From positions 1 through 41,597 of IMG/VR virus record IMGVR_UViG_3300005563_000016: a stretch of 41,597 nucleotides of DNA; one strand, given 5' to 3'. A program made the position numbers and the translations under genes. Source of the DNA: a virus. A model generated the notes under the pieces. That model had not been told where the DNA came from and made no database searches. It was given only the letters and a program-made list of their open reading frames with translations. Below, in pieces: positions 12,758-22,900 of this stretch (the stretch's first letter is position 1; each line of letters opens with the position of its first letter).

Positions 12758-13911
12758 GCGCCCCCCACGGTCGTCGCGATGCGGCCGAAGAAGTTGTTAC
12801 CAGCCGCGTTGTCAGCGCCGACATAGAGCGTCGTCGCAGCCGGCCACGCCGCGCCACTGCCCGTGTTGGTGCCGTTGCCGGTCGTAGCGCCCGCTACAGT
12901 GAGCGAGCCAGACGACGGGATCGCCGTGATGGTGAGCGCCTGCGCGCGAGAGAAGGTTACGGTCAGCGTCGCAACGATCGACCCGCCGCACACCAGCTCC
13001 ACGGCGCAGTTGGTGTTCTTGCGGATGCGCACGTAGTCGGAGGCGCCGACCTGCAAGATACGCAGGTCCGTATTGCTAGAGACGATCTCTGCGCTCGACG
13101 CATCTGGCGCAACGACGACCTTGAAGCCGGTGGTCAGGAACGCGGCGGGAAAGGAGCCGCTTGCATACGACAGCACGTCAGCGCCGCGCGTAACAGCCGC
13201 TGCGGCTGTGCGGATCGGGGACGACGGGAAGTATCCCGTCTCGACCTGCGTCAGGTCTATATACACGTCCTGTGCTGTCGCGACCTGACCGCCAATGCCG
13301 GACCAGTCGCGACCGTCGGCCGGTACGCCGCCGGCCGCGCCGGTCGCGTTGCCCGACACGCTCGGTCGCCCGTAGGTCGTGGTACGCGAGGTCGCCGCCG
13401 CAACAAGCGTTGAGCCGGCCTGTAGCATGAGCATCTGGTGGGAGACGGTGCCCGACACGGCGCGAACCCACGCCGAGAGCGTGGAATACGCGATCTGCCC
13501 GCGGCCCTGCTGGTAGGCCGAGAACTGACCGCTCGATGCGTTCTCACGGTCCGCCAGCGTCGCGCCGTCTACGCCGCCGTTCGCATTGCTCGTGAGCGTC
13601 GCCGTGCCGGCCGTCCACGACGCGTGCGTCATGTCGCGCGACTGGAGGAAGTAGTTAGTCCGGCTCCCCTCCATGAGCAGCATCGCGCCGAGCCCGTCGC
13701 CGCGGTTCTCGATGCGCCGCACGTCGACGCCGGCCCACGCGAGGAACGCCGACGAGCCGTCAGTCGGCGCGCCCGTGAGGTACGAGCCCTCCGAACCGCG
13801 GGTGAACGTGCCGCCGACCGAGAGGTCAAGCGATGGCGCGATCACGCCACCGATGCCGCGGAACCCATCTCGGCGTGCAGCGCCAGCGCCAGGGCGACGA
13901 CCGAAGGTCAC
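12754..13911 (-). CDS. Tail-fibre-like protein, 385 aa
   Basis: The N-terminal region carries the pattern T-F-TRGSEGSYLTG ... GAMLLMEGSRTNYFLQSRDMTHASWT, well known from phage tail fibres and spikes (the LLxEGSRTN/ASW motif before a jelly-roll or LamG-like domain). The rest is Ser/Thr/Ala-rich β structure with repeats of AATTxxGN and a C-terminal NNFFGRIATT that resembles LamG-type sugar-binding domains. Such proteins sit at the tail tip and contact the host surface. GTG 13911 overlaps the preceding stop (GTGA). Confidence 0.78.
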   Translation of the reverse strand: MTFGRRPGAGAARRDGFRGIGGVIAPSLDLSVGGTFTRGSEGSYLTGAPTDGSSAFLAWAGVDVRRIENRGDGLGAMLLMEGSRTNYFLQSRDMTHASWTAGTATLTSNANGGVDGATLADRENASSGQFSAYQQGRGQIAYSTLSAWVRAVSGTVSHQMLMLQAGSTLVAAATSRTTTYGRPSVSGNATGAAGGVPADGRDWSGIGGQVATAQDVYIDLTQVETGYFPSSPIRTAAAAVTRGADVLSYASGSFPAAFLTTGFKVVVAPDASSAEIVSSNTDLRILQVGASDYVRIRKNTNCAVELVCGGSIVATLTVTFSRAQALTITAIPSSGSLTVAGATTGNGTNTGSGAAWPAATTLYVGADNAAGNNFFGRIATTVGGA

Positions 13912-14264
13912 GACCGACGAACCCGCGCCGTCCCCGTACCCGTGCGTGCGCGGATGCGGAGGAATGGGTACGCCGGATCGACCACCTCTTGCGTGCTGCC
14001 ATCTGCGGTGATGAGGTCCACCAGCGTGGCATCAGGGGAGGCCGCCGAGAGAGCCGTGGCGGTCGGTGTCACGGTCGCGCCGGTGGCAGAAGCCCACGTG
14101 TAGTAGTGGGCGTCCGTCTCCACGGTGATCTTGACGTACCGACCCGCCCATGCGGTGCAGTCGAACGACACGGCCGTAGTCGTGGTGGCGGAGGCCAAGC
14201 AGCCCTGCGCGGCCTGGACCGTGATGGCCGCTCCTACGTTTGCGATCGGTTTGCTACCAGCCAT
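13908..14264 (-). CDS. Small virion-type protein, 118 aa
   Basis: A β-rich protein (AITVQAAQGCLASATTTTAVSF, VKITVETDAHYYTWA) lacking Lys-rich segments, as in head-decoration or tail-tip proteins. It sits between the 894-aa ejection-type protein and the fibre gene. The exact role is unknown. Confidence 0.65.
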   Translation of the reverse strand: MAGSKPIANVGAAITVQAAQGCLASATTTTAVSFDCTAWAGRYVKITVETDAHYYTWASATGATVTPTATALSAASPDATLVDLITADGSTQEVVDPAYPFLRIRARTGTGTARVRRS

Positions 14265-14275
14265 CGTCTACACCT

Positions 14276-16960
14276 TCACGCCGTTGCTCGGCGCGCCTCT
14301 ACCCGGTCCATGCCGGTCGCCATCATACCAGACAAATCCGGCGCTTGCCGCGCCGATTGCTCTTGTGCCGCCTGTGCCTGAGTGGCCTCGTGCGACTGTT
14401 GAAGCGCAGTCAGGATACCAGGCGTCATGCTCGGGTCAGTGGGGATACCCAGCAGCGTCCCTAGCTGCAACCGGTCCTGATAGGACGGGTGCGCACCTGG
14501 CCGTGAAAGCTCCTGAGCCACCGTCCGCACGATGAGCGCGTAGAGCTGGGGATATACCTGACGCACGGCCTGGACTGCCTCAGGCGTGAGCGTCCGGTGT
14601 CGTAGGTCGTCCATCAGGCTAGCCGGGTCATCCACCGCTCGCGCGATGCGTAGGAATCGGTCCATCTCCGCACGAGACGGAAGCGCATTCTGGCTAGGTA
14701 CGAGCGTCCCGGGAAGCACGCGTCCTCGTGGCTGCTGCTGCTGGAGGTACGCGGTAGCCCGCGCCGCTGTGGTCTGTAGCGCCGCAGTCAGACGTGGAGC
14801 CGGATGCGTGAGGTCGGCCGTGCTCCGGGCGATGTCTTGGGACAGGCGCGTGGCGTCTCGGTGCAGGGACAGTTCCCGCACCCGCGCTTCGTATGCCTGG
14901 ACGCCTCGGTACGACAGTCGGGCACCAACCTCGCCAGCTCGTAGGGCTCTGGCCGCCGCACGCTCTGCGGCCGTCGTGGAGCGTCCCAGGAAGGCGCGGA
15001 CGCTGGCTGTGATGCCGGTGTCGGTCTGACGAAGCATGCGCTCGATCGTCCCGAGTACACGAGCAGAGCGGACAGGATTGGCTACCGCAGAGCCAAGGGC
15101 CGCCGCCGCACCGAGGAGAGGGCCGCCGGCAGCCGCAGCGATGCCGCCAGTTCCCAGCGCACCAAGACCGCCGTGGCTCTCCAGCCGCGCGGCCTGCCGG
15201 AGGAGCGTCGCGTCATTGGTGGCCTGTGCGTACAGCTCGCGAAGCCGGCTAGACGCTCCACGAAGCTGCTCGGCCGCCCGGATGCCTTCCGCAGAGAACG
15301 TGCCTCCACGATTGCGGATGACCGCATCTGCGAGGTCCGAGGTGGCCTGCATCGCCTCGCGCGCGATTCGCTCGTTGGTGGCGTTGGCCGCAGACCCAGC
15401 GCCGTTGAGGTGAGAGGCGACTCGTGCAGAGTCGGCCATCATCACGCGCTCAAACCCGTGCCCCGGCTCCTCACGCATCATCATGCGGTCGAACTGAGAG
15501 CCCCAGCCGATCTCACGGTGCAGCGCCTCGTTCGTCTCGCGCTGTAGAGCCGTCGCCTCGGCACCCCAGACCGCGTCATTCTCCAGATGCGCCCGGAGAC
15601 GACCGAACAGGCTTTCGACTGGCTCGACACCAGTGTGTGCGGCGATGCCGCCAGAAACCCGGCGCAACTGGTCCATTGCCGCGAACGTCTGGGCGCTGCG
15701 TTGCTCGGCTGTGATGGTGCCTGCCTCAAACGCTGTGGCCGCCTGGGCGATCTCGTCTTCCGCTCGCTCTACAGCACCGCGGAGCGTGGTAGCGATGCGT
15801 CCCGCACGCGGACCATAATTGCCGCTGCCGCCCTGGTATCGCTGCGCGTCGGCGTCGATCACGTCGGCCAGGCGTCGAGCGTCGGCCACCAAGCCCTCGC
15901 TCGTAGCCATCTGGGCCGAGCCGTTGCTGCCGTCGATCACGTCGGCCAGCGCACGAACCTTGTTCGGCCCGTGTAGTTCGCGCTCCAGAACCGCCCGTGC
16001 GCGCGCCGCGTCGCTCTGAGCCTCACTCAACGCGGCGATGTGCCGCTCAATCCGTGCAGGACCCTCCACGAGCACCCGGCGAGCCTCGGCGCCTCCCGGG
16101 CCGAACAGGCGAGGCACGAGCCCCTCAGCGTCTCCCGATGCCACCTGAGCCAGCGGAACGCCACGACGAAGGGCTGCCTCAGCTAGTCCAGCCAGCCCCG
16201 GAGAAAGCTCCTCGCCCGTCTGCGCCAGGAACTGACGGCGGAATAGGTCGGCGGTGTGACGTGCCCCACGAGCACCCGCCTGACCAGCCTCACTCAGGAC
16301 ACCGCCACCACCGTGAGCCGCGGAGCCGATGAGAGCACCGAGCCCTACCGACCCGATGAGACGGTCGGACACGTCGCCTGGGTCTTCCCCTAGCGCCTCT
16401 TCCGTGAGGATGTGGGCGCCCTCGGTGAGACCCATCTGGGTACCACCTTCGATCGCGCCACCGAGCGTGCGCGCCGCGAGCCGCGTGCCCAGCGCAGCGC
16501 CCTCGGGGGCCAGCGTACGCGCCGCTGCCGCACCAAGGCGCTCTCCCGCGCCGATGACCGCTCGGCCAGGCGCCAGAGCCGCACGCGCCGCCAGAGACTC
16601 GCCACCGCTCGGGATGGCTGTCAGCAGAGCGCCGCCAACCTCGCCCGCACTGGTCGCGGTGGGGTTCTCGGCGGCGAGCTGCTCGAACATCTCACGCGTA
16701 CCGGTTGCCTCTTCCGCGAGGTCGGTGGCTCCGAGACTCGCCCCGCGAAGGACACCGCGAGCACCGGCTACAGTGGGCTCTACATACTGCGTCTGAATCG
16801 GCGCTTCGGTACGTCGCGAGCGTAGGTCCGCCTCTTCCGGCGTCTCCTGTCGGAACCTGCCGGATGCGATGGCCGCCTCTGCGCGGTCTGCGGGGACCTC
16901 GTAGAGAGCCCCGGACTCGTGCCGCAGTAGAACCGGCGCCGTGACCTGCGGGTCGCTCAC
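14276..16960 (-). CDS. Large internal virion / DNA-ejection-type protein, 894 aa
   Basis: Begins with a short module containing ALYEVPADRAEAAIASGRFR, common at the N-terminus of phage ejection proteins. Residues about 65-235 are Gly/Ala-rich amphipathic helices (GARGVLRGASLGATDLAEEA, GLGALIGSAAHGGGG) of the kind that insert into membranes. The remainder is a long helical, Arg/Ala-rich rod (RLRELYAQATNDATLLR, RVLGTIERMLRQTD). No lytic-enzyme motif is visible. It is coupled to the 777-aa gene (GTGA), and together with the 226-aa gene the three resemble the ejection sets of podoviruses. Confidence 0.7.
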   Translation of the reverse strand: MSDPQVTAPVLLRHESGALYEVPADRAEAAIASGRFRQETPEEADLRSRRTEAPIQTQYVEPTVAGARGVLRGASLGATDLAEEATGTREMFEQLAAENPTATSAGEVGGALLTAIPSGGESLAARAALAPGRAVIGAGERLGAAAARTLAPEGAALGTRLAARTLGGAIEGGTQMGLTEGAHILTEEALGEDPGDVSDRLIGSVGLGALIGSAAHGGGGVLSEAGQAGARGARHTADLFRRQFLAQTGEELSPGLAGLAEAALRRGVPLAQVASGDAEGLVPRLFGPGGAEARRVLVEGPARIERHIAALSEAQSDAARARAVLERELHGPNKVRALADVIDGSNGSAQMATSEGLVADARRLADVIDADAQRYQGGSGNYGPRAGRIATTLRGAVERAEDEIAQAATAFEAGTITAEQRSAQTFAAMDQLRRVSGGIAAHTGVEPVESLFGRLRAHLENDAVWGAEATALQRETNEALHREIGWGSQFDRMMMREEPGHGFERVMMADSARVASHLNGAGSAANATNERIAREAMQATSDLADAVIRNRGGTFSAEGIRAAEQLRGASSRLRELYAQATNDATLLRQAARLESHGGLGALGTGGIAAAAGGPLLGAAAALGSAVANPVRSARVLGTIERMLRQTDTGITASVRAFLGRSTTAAERAAARALRAGEVGARLSYRGVQAYEARVRELSLHRDATRLSQDIARSTADLTHPAPRLTAALQTTAARATAYLQQQQPRGRVLPGTLVPSQNALPSRAEMDRFLRIARAVDDPASLMDDLRHRTLTPEAVQAVRQVYPQLYALIVRTVAQELSRPGAHPSYQDRLQLGTLLGIPTDPSMTPGILTALQQSHEATQAQAAQEQSARQAPDLSGMMATGMDRVEARRATA

Positions 16961-19290
16961 TCTACCCTCGTGCCACCGAATTCGGCCGCATCGCGATCGG
17001 TGGCGCCAAGCAAGTCCGCTCCGCGATGGAGGTGGCCCGCGATGATCGACTGCATGATGCGGATACCGTTCCGGAGGTCCGCGTCCGAGGATAGCGCCGG
17101 GTCGCTACCCAGAATCTGATTGAACTGCTCCACCTCGCTCGGCGGCATGTTGGCGCCGGTGCGGTCGCGTCCGAAGGCATCGCGGAGATTGGTGACGTAG
17201 GCGCGTAGGTCACGGCCCTCCTGCGAGAGCAGCATCCGCGGGAATAGGCCGGTGGCGCCGAAGCCGGGGATATCCTCGCTCGCATCGCCCGGAAGGTGGG
17301 TCGTCACGAGGTCTAGAGCAGACTGCAAGTCCTCCAGCGAGGCCCGCTCGGTGCCGCTGATAGGGGCGTGCGCCGGAGGGTTCGCGTATGGCGCAGAGCC
17401 CACCGGGAACGAGGCGTGTGCGGCATCGGCCGGAGACATGCCGCCTTCAATGGCCGCCTGGAACGCCTGCCACTGCGTGTGTGTCACGGGGGCCGGAGCG
17501 CGGGTGCCACCCGACGCGCGACGACGAGCCAGCGCATCGTCAGCCGCAGCCGCTGCGCGAGCGCGGTCCGCCTGTGCTGCCCGTAGGTCCATCTGCGACT
17601 GCTGGTCCAGCGCCGCCCGCCACCGCTCCGAGGCCGCTGCGTCCATCTGCGCGCGCACTTCCTCCGCGTGATTCCGCGCCTCGTCGTCTGCGAGATAGGC
17701 TTCGTGCTCCTGCACCTGTAGCGCGGCCTGCTGGAGCATCGCGGCGTGTGCGGCTTCGTCAGCGGCTCCGCGGTCCGAGAACTCCTGACGCATGATGCCC
17801 ACCATGTTGCCCTGGAGGTCAGCGGCTGCACGGCCCGACTCGATCTCCGAGCGCTGGGCGTCGATGTCCTGCTCCACGGCTCGGTTGATCTGCTCTAGCG
17901 CTCCGTTGGTGGACTGCCCCGTCAGAGCGTTGCCGATGGCGCCGAGAGCAACGGCGATGGTCGCCCCCACCGTACCGGCGGCCCCCACATCACGGAACCA
18001 TCGGCCCGGTTCGATCCGAGCATCGGCTACGCGCGCGATGGCGTTCTGATAGGCGCGGGTCGCCCCTGCCACTGCGCGCTGCCGGTCCTGCTCTGTCTGC
18101 TGGCGCTGCTGCTCTGCCTGCGCCTCGATGTGCTGCTGAGTCTGCGCGGCCTTGGCTGCGAGGCCGGCCCGCTGGCTCTCCACGAGCATCTGACGCCCAG
18201 GGAGGTCGAGCTGCCCACCGTCTCGCGGGTCACGAGCGAGCCCGGCGATCGTTTGGTCGAATCCCGCCTGAGCCTCTGGCGTTCCCGCTAGCTGCTCTAC
18301 GAACTGCGGAGCGGTCATCGGAGCAGGAGCCACCGGACGGCCGCCTGGACCGCGCATCGACCGACGCGGAGCGACTGGCGCCGCCGCTTGTGCCTCGGAC
18401 ACCGGGACAGCCGTAGGCGTGCCATCCGGTAGCGTGCCGGGCGTGTAGTCAGCCGCAGCGGTGCTAGGCGAAACAGCGCTGTAAAGAGCCTCGGTCGCGG
18501 GCGATAGGGCCGCTTGTACCTCTGGGGAGGCCGTGCCCTCCCACGCTGCCGTAGCCGCATCGCGCACGGCCGGTAGCGCTCCGCTCACACGCTCGGACAG
18601 GATGGGCACATCACGCTCACCCATCGCCGGACGACCCGGGCCACCGGCCATCTCCTCGCGCAACCGAGCCATGTCAACGGGACCCTGCCGTCCCATCACC
18701 GACGCGCCAGAGGCGTCTGTTGTCACGGTGGCGCCATCCGGGAACGTGCGGGTTCCGGCGCCGGTCTCCGTGTGACGAAGCGCCTCGATACGGGCTGCTT
18801 CTGCCGCTTGGGCGCGAGCGCGCGCCTCAGCCTCGAACGCGCGCGGATCCGTAGTTGTGACGCGGACCGTTCGGCCGCCTGGGTATGTACGCGTAACAAT
18901 CCCATACTGATCAGGGTCGCTCACCGTGTACCCGAGCTGACGGTCAAGGGCTTCCGCCTGAGCGGCCTCCTCCGCCTCGAAACCTCGAATGCGGGCGAGA
19001 CGCTCGGCCTCGACCCGCGCGGCCTGCGCCGTTCGCATCGCGTCGCGCGAGCGCTGCATCTCAGGCGTGAGGACGGGCGCCGCGACTGGCGACGGCGCTG
19101 GGGGGCGAGCCAGCAGAGGCGGAACCCCCTCCACGGGAGGCTGCGGCGGACGAACCGGAATGCGTGCGCCAGGCGGATGTGCCACAACCATAGGGCCGTC
19201 CGTCGGATGACTCATAACAGAGTACCCGTCGAAATGCTGGATAGGCATCCCGTTCGCGTCGGCGATCGACTGTAGCTCCTCCGGGTCCAT
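16957..19290 (-). CDS. Large internal virion-type protein, 777 aa
   Basis: ATG 19290 forms TGATG with the stop of the 226-aa gene. The N-terminus is proline-rich with GYSVMSHPTDGPMVVAHPPG. Long coiled-coil stretches at about residues 100-150 and 380-600 (QAGLAAKAAQTQQHIEAQAE, QEHEAYLADDEARNHAEEVR) surround a glycine-rich hydrophobic patch (DVGAAGTVGATIAVALGAIG). The composition, position and pairing with the 894-aa gene fit an internal core or ejection protein. No enzymatic motif is seen. Confidence 0.7.
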   Translation of the reverse strand: MDPEELQSIADANGMPIQHFDGYSVMSHPTDGPMVVAHPPGARIPVRPPQPPVEGVPPLLARPPAPSPVAAPVLTPEMQRSRDAMRTAQAARVEAERLARIRGFEAEEAAQAEALDRQLGYTVSDPDQYGIVTRTYPGGRTVRVTTTDPRAFEAEARARAQAAEAARIEALRHTETGAGTRTFPDGATVTTDASGASVMGRQGPVDMARLREEMAGGPGRPAMGERDVPILSERVSGALPAVRDAATAAWEGTASPEVQAALSPATEALYSAVSPSTAAADYTPGTLPDGTPTAVPVSEAQAAAPVAPRRSMRGPGGRPVAPAPMTAPQFVEQLAGTPEAQAGFDQTIAGLARDPRDGGQLDLPGRQMLVESQRAGLAAKAAQTQQHIEAQAEQQRQQTEQDRQRAVAGATRAYQNAIARVADARIEPGRWFRDVGAAGTVGATIAVALGAIGNALTGQSTNGALEQINRAVEQDIDAQRSEIESGRAAADLQGNMVGIMRQEFSDRGAADEAAHAAMLQQAALQVQEHEAYLADDEARNHAEEVRAQMDAAASERWRAALDQQSQMDLRAAQADRARAAAAADDALARRRASGGTRAPAPVTHTQWQAFQAAIEGGMSPADAAHASFPVGSAPYANPPAHAPISGTERASLEDLQSALDLVTTHLPGDASEDIPGFGATGLFPRMLLSQEGRDLRAYVTNLRDAFGRDRTGANMPPSEVEQFNQILGSDPALSSDADLRNGIRIMQSIIAGHLHRGADLLGATDRDAAEFGGTRVE

Positions 19291-19970
19291 CAGACCGACA
19301 CCCACTGGTTGGTGGTCGGGTCCCAGCGCATCCCAGGAGGAGCCGTCATGCCTTGGGCGGAGAACCCGCCAGAGCCGATGCCTACCTGAGGCGTCTGAGC
19401 AGAGGCCATAGGAGCGGCCTGCGGGATGCCCTGGCCGCTCTGCGGGCTCAGGAGCGTGGAGCCCGGCGGCATGGCGGTCTGACCGCCGAGGATGCCACCG
19501 AGGCCCCCAGGAGCGCCGCCAATGGCTCCGCCGAGTCGGCTAGCAGCACCGCCGCCGCCGAGCGCCCCGAACGCAGGCACCGCCATCCCGAGTACCTGGC
19601 CGCCTGCTCCGATGAGACCACCGAGCATCTGTTGCGCCCACTGGCCTTGATGCTGTCGGGCCTGTAGCTCCTGGGCCGCCTGCTGCGCCGACAGTTGCGC
19701 CTGCTGCTGCACGCCCTGAGACGCGATGCGCTGGACGGCATCCGCTCCACCCTGAGCCCCAACGCGTCCGGCGAGGAACGGGTTACCGCCACCCATGGCA
19801 GATGTCGCACCAGATGCCGCCGCACGACGGGCCTCTGCCTCGTGGCCCTGGATCTGAGCGCCTAGCGCCCCCGTCTGGGCTCCGTACAGCCGCTGACGGT
19901 CGATGGACGTAGGATTGCCAAGGGCTCCGTAAAGCCCCTCTAGCGCGCCGCCTGTGCCTACGAATGCCAT
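19290..19970 (-). CDS. Gly/Ala/Gln-rich virion protein, 226 aa
   Basis: The first 100 residues are Gln/Ala-rich helices (RIASQGVQQQAQLSAQQA); then a glycine-zipper hydrophobic region (MLGGLIGAGGQVLGMAVPAF and GGAIGGAPGGLGGILGG) and a proline-rich tail ending in RWDPTTNQWVSV. It is the smallest of three adjacent ejection-type genes; small podovirus ejection proteins have this look. ATG 19970 is used because it follows the nozzle stop by only two bases. Confidence 0.68.
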   Translation of the reverse strand: MAFVGTGGALEGLYGALGNPTSIDRQRLYGAQTGALGAQIQGHEAEARRAAASGATSAMGGGNPFLAGRVGAQGGADAVQRIASQGVQQQAQLSAQQAAQELQARQHQGQWAQQMLGGLIGAGGQVLGMAVPAFGALGGGGAASRLGGAIGGAPGGLGGILGGQTAMPPGSTLLSPQSGQGIPQAAPMASAQTPQVGIGSGGFSAQGMTAPPGMRWDPTTNQWVSV

Positions 19971-19972
19971 GG

Positions 19973-22900
19973 CTACTTCCTCGCTGCGGCAGGGAGCCGC
20001 TTGTACGCGCCACGCTTGACGCCCACCTCTAGTGTTACACCAATGAGGTCGAAGCCGCGACCCGTATCTAGCTTTGCGTCGTCGGTCTCTGCGATGTTGA
20101 ACTGGATCGCCTCGCACTTCTGCGTCAGCGGCTTGACCGACAGCTCAATCCTACCAGACGAGTCCTGTAGCGCTGCCAGGTCCGCTGGAGACCATGCGCG
20201 TGTCACGTCCAGCGCGGACGTATAGTCGGCCGAACACGTGATGGTGATACCGGTGCCGGTGTTGGCGTCTCCGTAGTGCTTGAACACGAACACGGCTCGC
20301 CAGACCCGGCCGTAGCCGGCGATCCCGTTGAGCTTGACCCACGACGACTGCATGGACTGCTGAAACGGCGCATACGTCCAGACGTACGGCGTCTCTTTGT
20401 AAATGTCCGAGCCGTTGGAGGTATGGAAGCAATCGAACCACTCCACCCCGCCCACGTTGGCGTTGAAGGCCACCGGCAGCACGGTCACGCTACGGCGGGT
20501 CCACCGGTTCAATCGGTAGTTCCAGGCGAGGCCCAGCCCCGCGTTGGACGACCTGGCTGTCTTGGTCGCGAACCTGACCTCGGTCTCGCTCGGTATGATG
20601 CACGAGCTAACGACGATGCGGCTCACGCCGTCCGAAGACGCAGGCGTGAGTTGATCCATAACGGGCGCGCCGATGAAGTTGTAGGTCAGGTCACGGCCTA
20701 GGACCATAAACCCGCGCTCGCTGTGGAAGATGATGCCGAACGGACCTTCGACCACGCTCTCGACCGAGTCGCATCCAACGTCAGACGACACCAGCCGCGG
20801 AGTACGTAGGGAGCTGCTATTGCCGGAGGCGTCGCCACCGTCGCCTTCGATCACGAACACCTTGGTCCGCTTGAAGACGACCACCTTGTCGTCGATGGCT
20901 GCGATAGCCACAGAGGGACCGCCATCCTGAGGCACCCTCACGCGTAGCGTGTCAGACCATTCGGGCGCGTAACCAAGCGCGATGGGCTTGGTGTACCAGA
21001 CATCTAGGCGGTCCTCGCCGCTCAGGCCCCAAAGACGAGACTGCGTAGAGCAGATGGAGAGCAGCGCCGGGCTAGGCGTGGCCGCCAGCCCGGAACCTGC
21101 GAGCGCGGTGGTGTACAACTGGCGAGGCGTCGCGTTGCGCGGGTCCTTGGCATCCCACGTAGCCGTCACGCCAACGGAATAGGCGAGTGGCGTTCCGCCG
21201 TTGGTCAGCGCCACATACACACGGCCTTCGTCGACAGTGGTATCCGGTACAGGCGTCACGATGCCGAGGAGCCGGAAGTCCCCCGGCGCATCGTATGGCG
21301 CCGCGTACACCTCGATCTCCGGGGTGGTGCCGCGCTCTCCGAGTAGCCCCATCGGTCGCCACGGCTCGAACACGAGCTTGGCCGCTTCGCCACCACCGCC
21401 AACCAGCTCCGCGTAAAGCGCGTAGTACACGGACGACGGCGCAGACCGATGCAGAGCGCCGCGGGCATCCACGTAGCGCCACACGACGCAAAACCCCCAT
21501 TGCTTGTTGGGGTTCGGGCCACCACCCCACGGTGTGCCTGTCGTGTCGATGTGGCTGCCCGCGCCGACCGGATAGGCATTGCCGACGCTAGCCGCGTCCG
21601 AGCCGCTGATCTCCAGCCACTGCGGAGCCTCTGGCGTCATCTCCACATGCTCGTTGCCGTCGATGCTGCTGGTGCCGTGACCGCAGCCGATGATCCGCAG
21701 CGCCTGAGCGTTGACGTTGCGGGCCGGGGTAGTCGTGTGCGGCCAGCACTGCGCGATGTCCACGCCGCGCTTGAACGTGCCCAGTGTCCCGCCGAGGAAA
21801 TCAGCCATGCGGGCCGGGTACGCGGTGACTAGTCGCGGGTCAGTAGCTGACGGGTCATATGCCATGTGCGGCAGGTGCGAGGTGCCGGTAGACACGACAG
21901 GGGTGCCTACTGCGGCGTTTCCAAGAAGCTCTATCGCATCCTGACCGTAACGACCCACCGCCGCGAGCTGCATGGCGTTGTGCGTGTCGACGTAGGCGCG
22001 CACCACATAGGCAACCGGCGCGGCGCGGAACGCGGACACGGTCGGTGTCGTTGTGGTGGGGTCCTGATCTGCCGTGTAGTACGCGGACTCATGAGAGACA
22101 GCGAAGTAGCAGCATGCCGTACGGGTGATGAACGGCGAGCAGTGGCCGGCGATAGCAATCCCACCGAGGACGTTCACACCGTCGTACAGAACGGCGAACG
22201 CCGTATCGAGCACGGCCACCTGAGCGCCCATCGGACCAGCGAGAGCGGTGCCGTGCGGCCCAGCGGTAGACCGGGCAATAAGCATCCTACCAGTGGCGTC
22301 GAAAAGGCCGATGGTGGCACGGAAGAACTGCCCCGCGTACCTGCCACTCGGAGGTGCTGTAAAAGGCGTGATGACTGTGCCAACGCCACCGAACGTGTCT
22401 GCGAAGTGCTGGACGGTGCCCGTGCCGTCGATCACTACGATCTTGCTGATCGCGCTGTTGTGAATAACGTGCTGTGCGCCGGACATCGCGGTAAGCGCGA
22501 TAGTCGCCGTCGCCGTGCCCGTGTTGTCGAGCTTCTTCGCCTGGTTCGTCGCGCCAGTGAGGTACGAGACGATCGCGTACGATGTGAGGTCTGCGCTGGT
22601 GCCTAGCGCGTACTGGTTAGACCCGCCGATGCCGATGGCATCGAGCACAATCGTCCCACCAAACGTGTACGTGCCTGCCGTGGTGTCGTACGCGGCCGAC
22701 TGGATGTGCCGGGCGCCCGTGGGTAGGTCGATCCACGTCATCACGAAGTAGCGAGATGCCAGCGCCACCACGCGCGGCGCGTTGCCCACTACGGCCACCG
22801 GTGGGGCCAAGGGCCGCGGAACGTCCCCGCTGATATCCCAGAAGCCGTAATAGACTACGGGTACGGTACCCGCCGGCTTGATGACCTCCCACACGGCACA

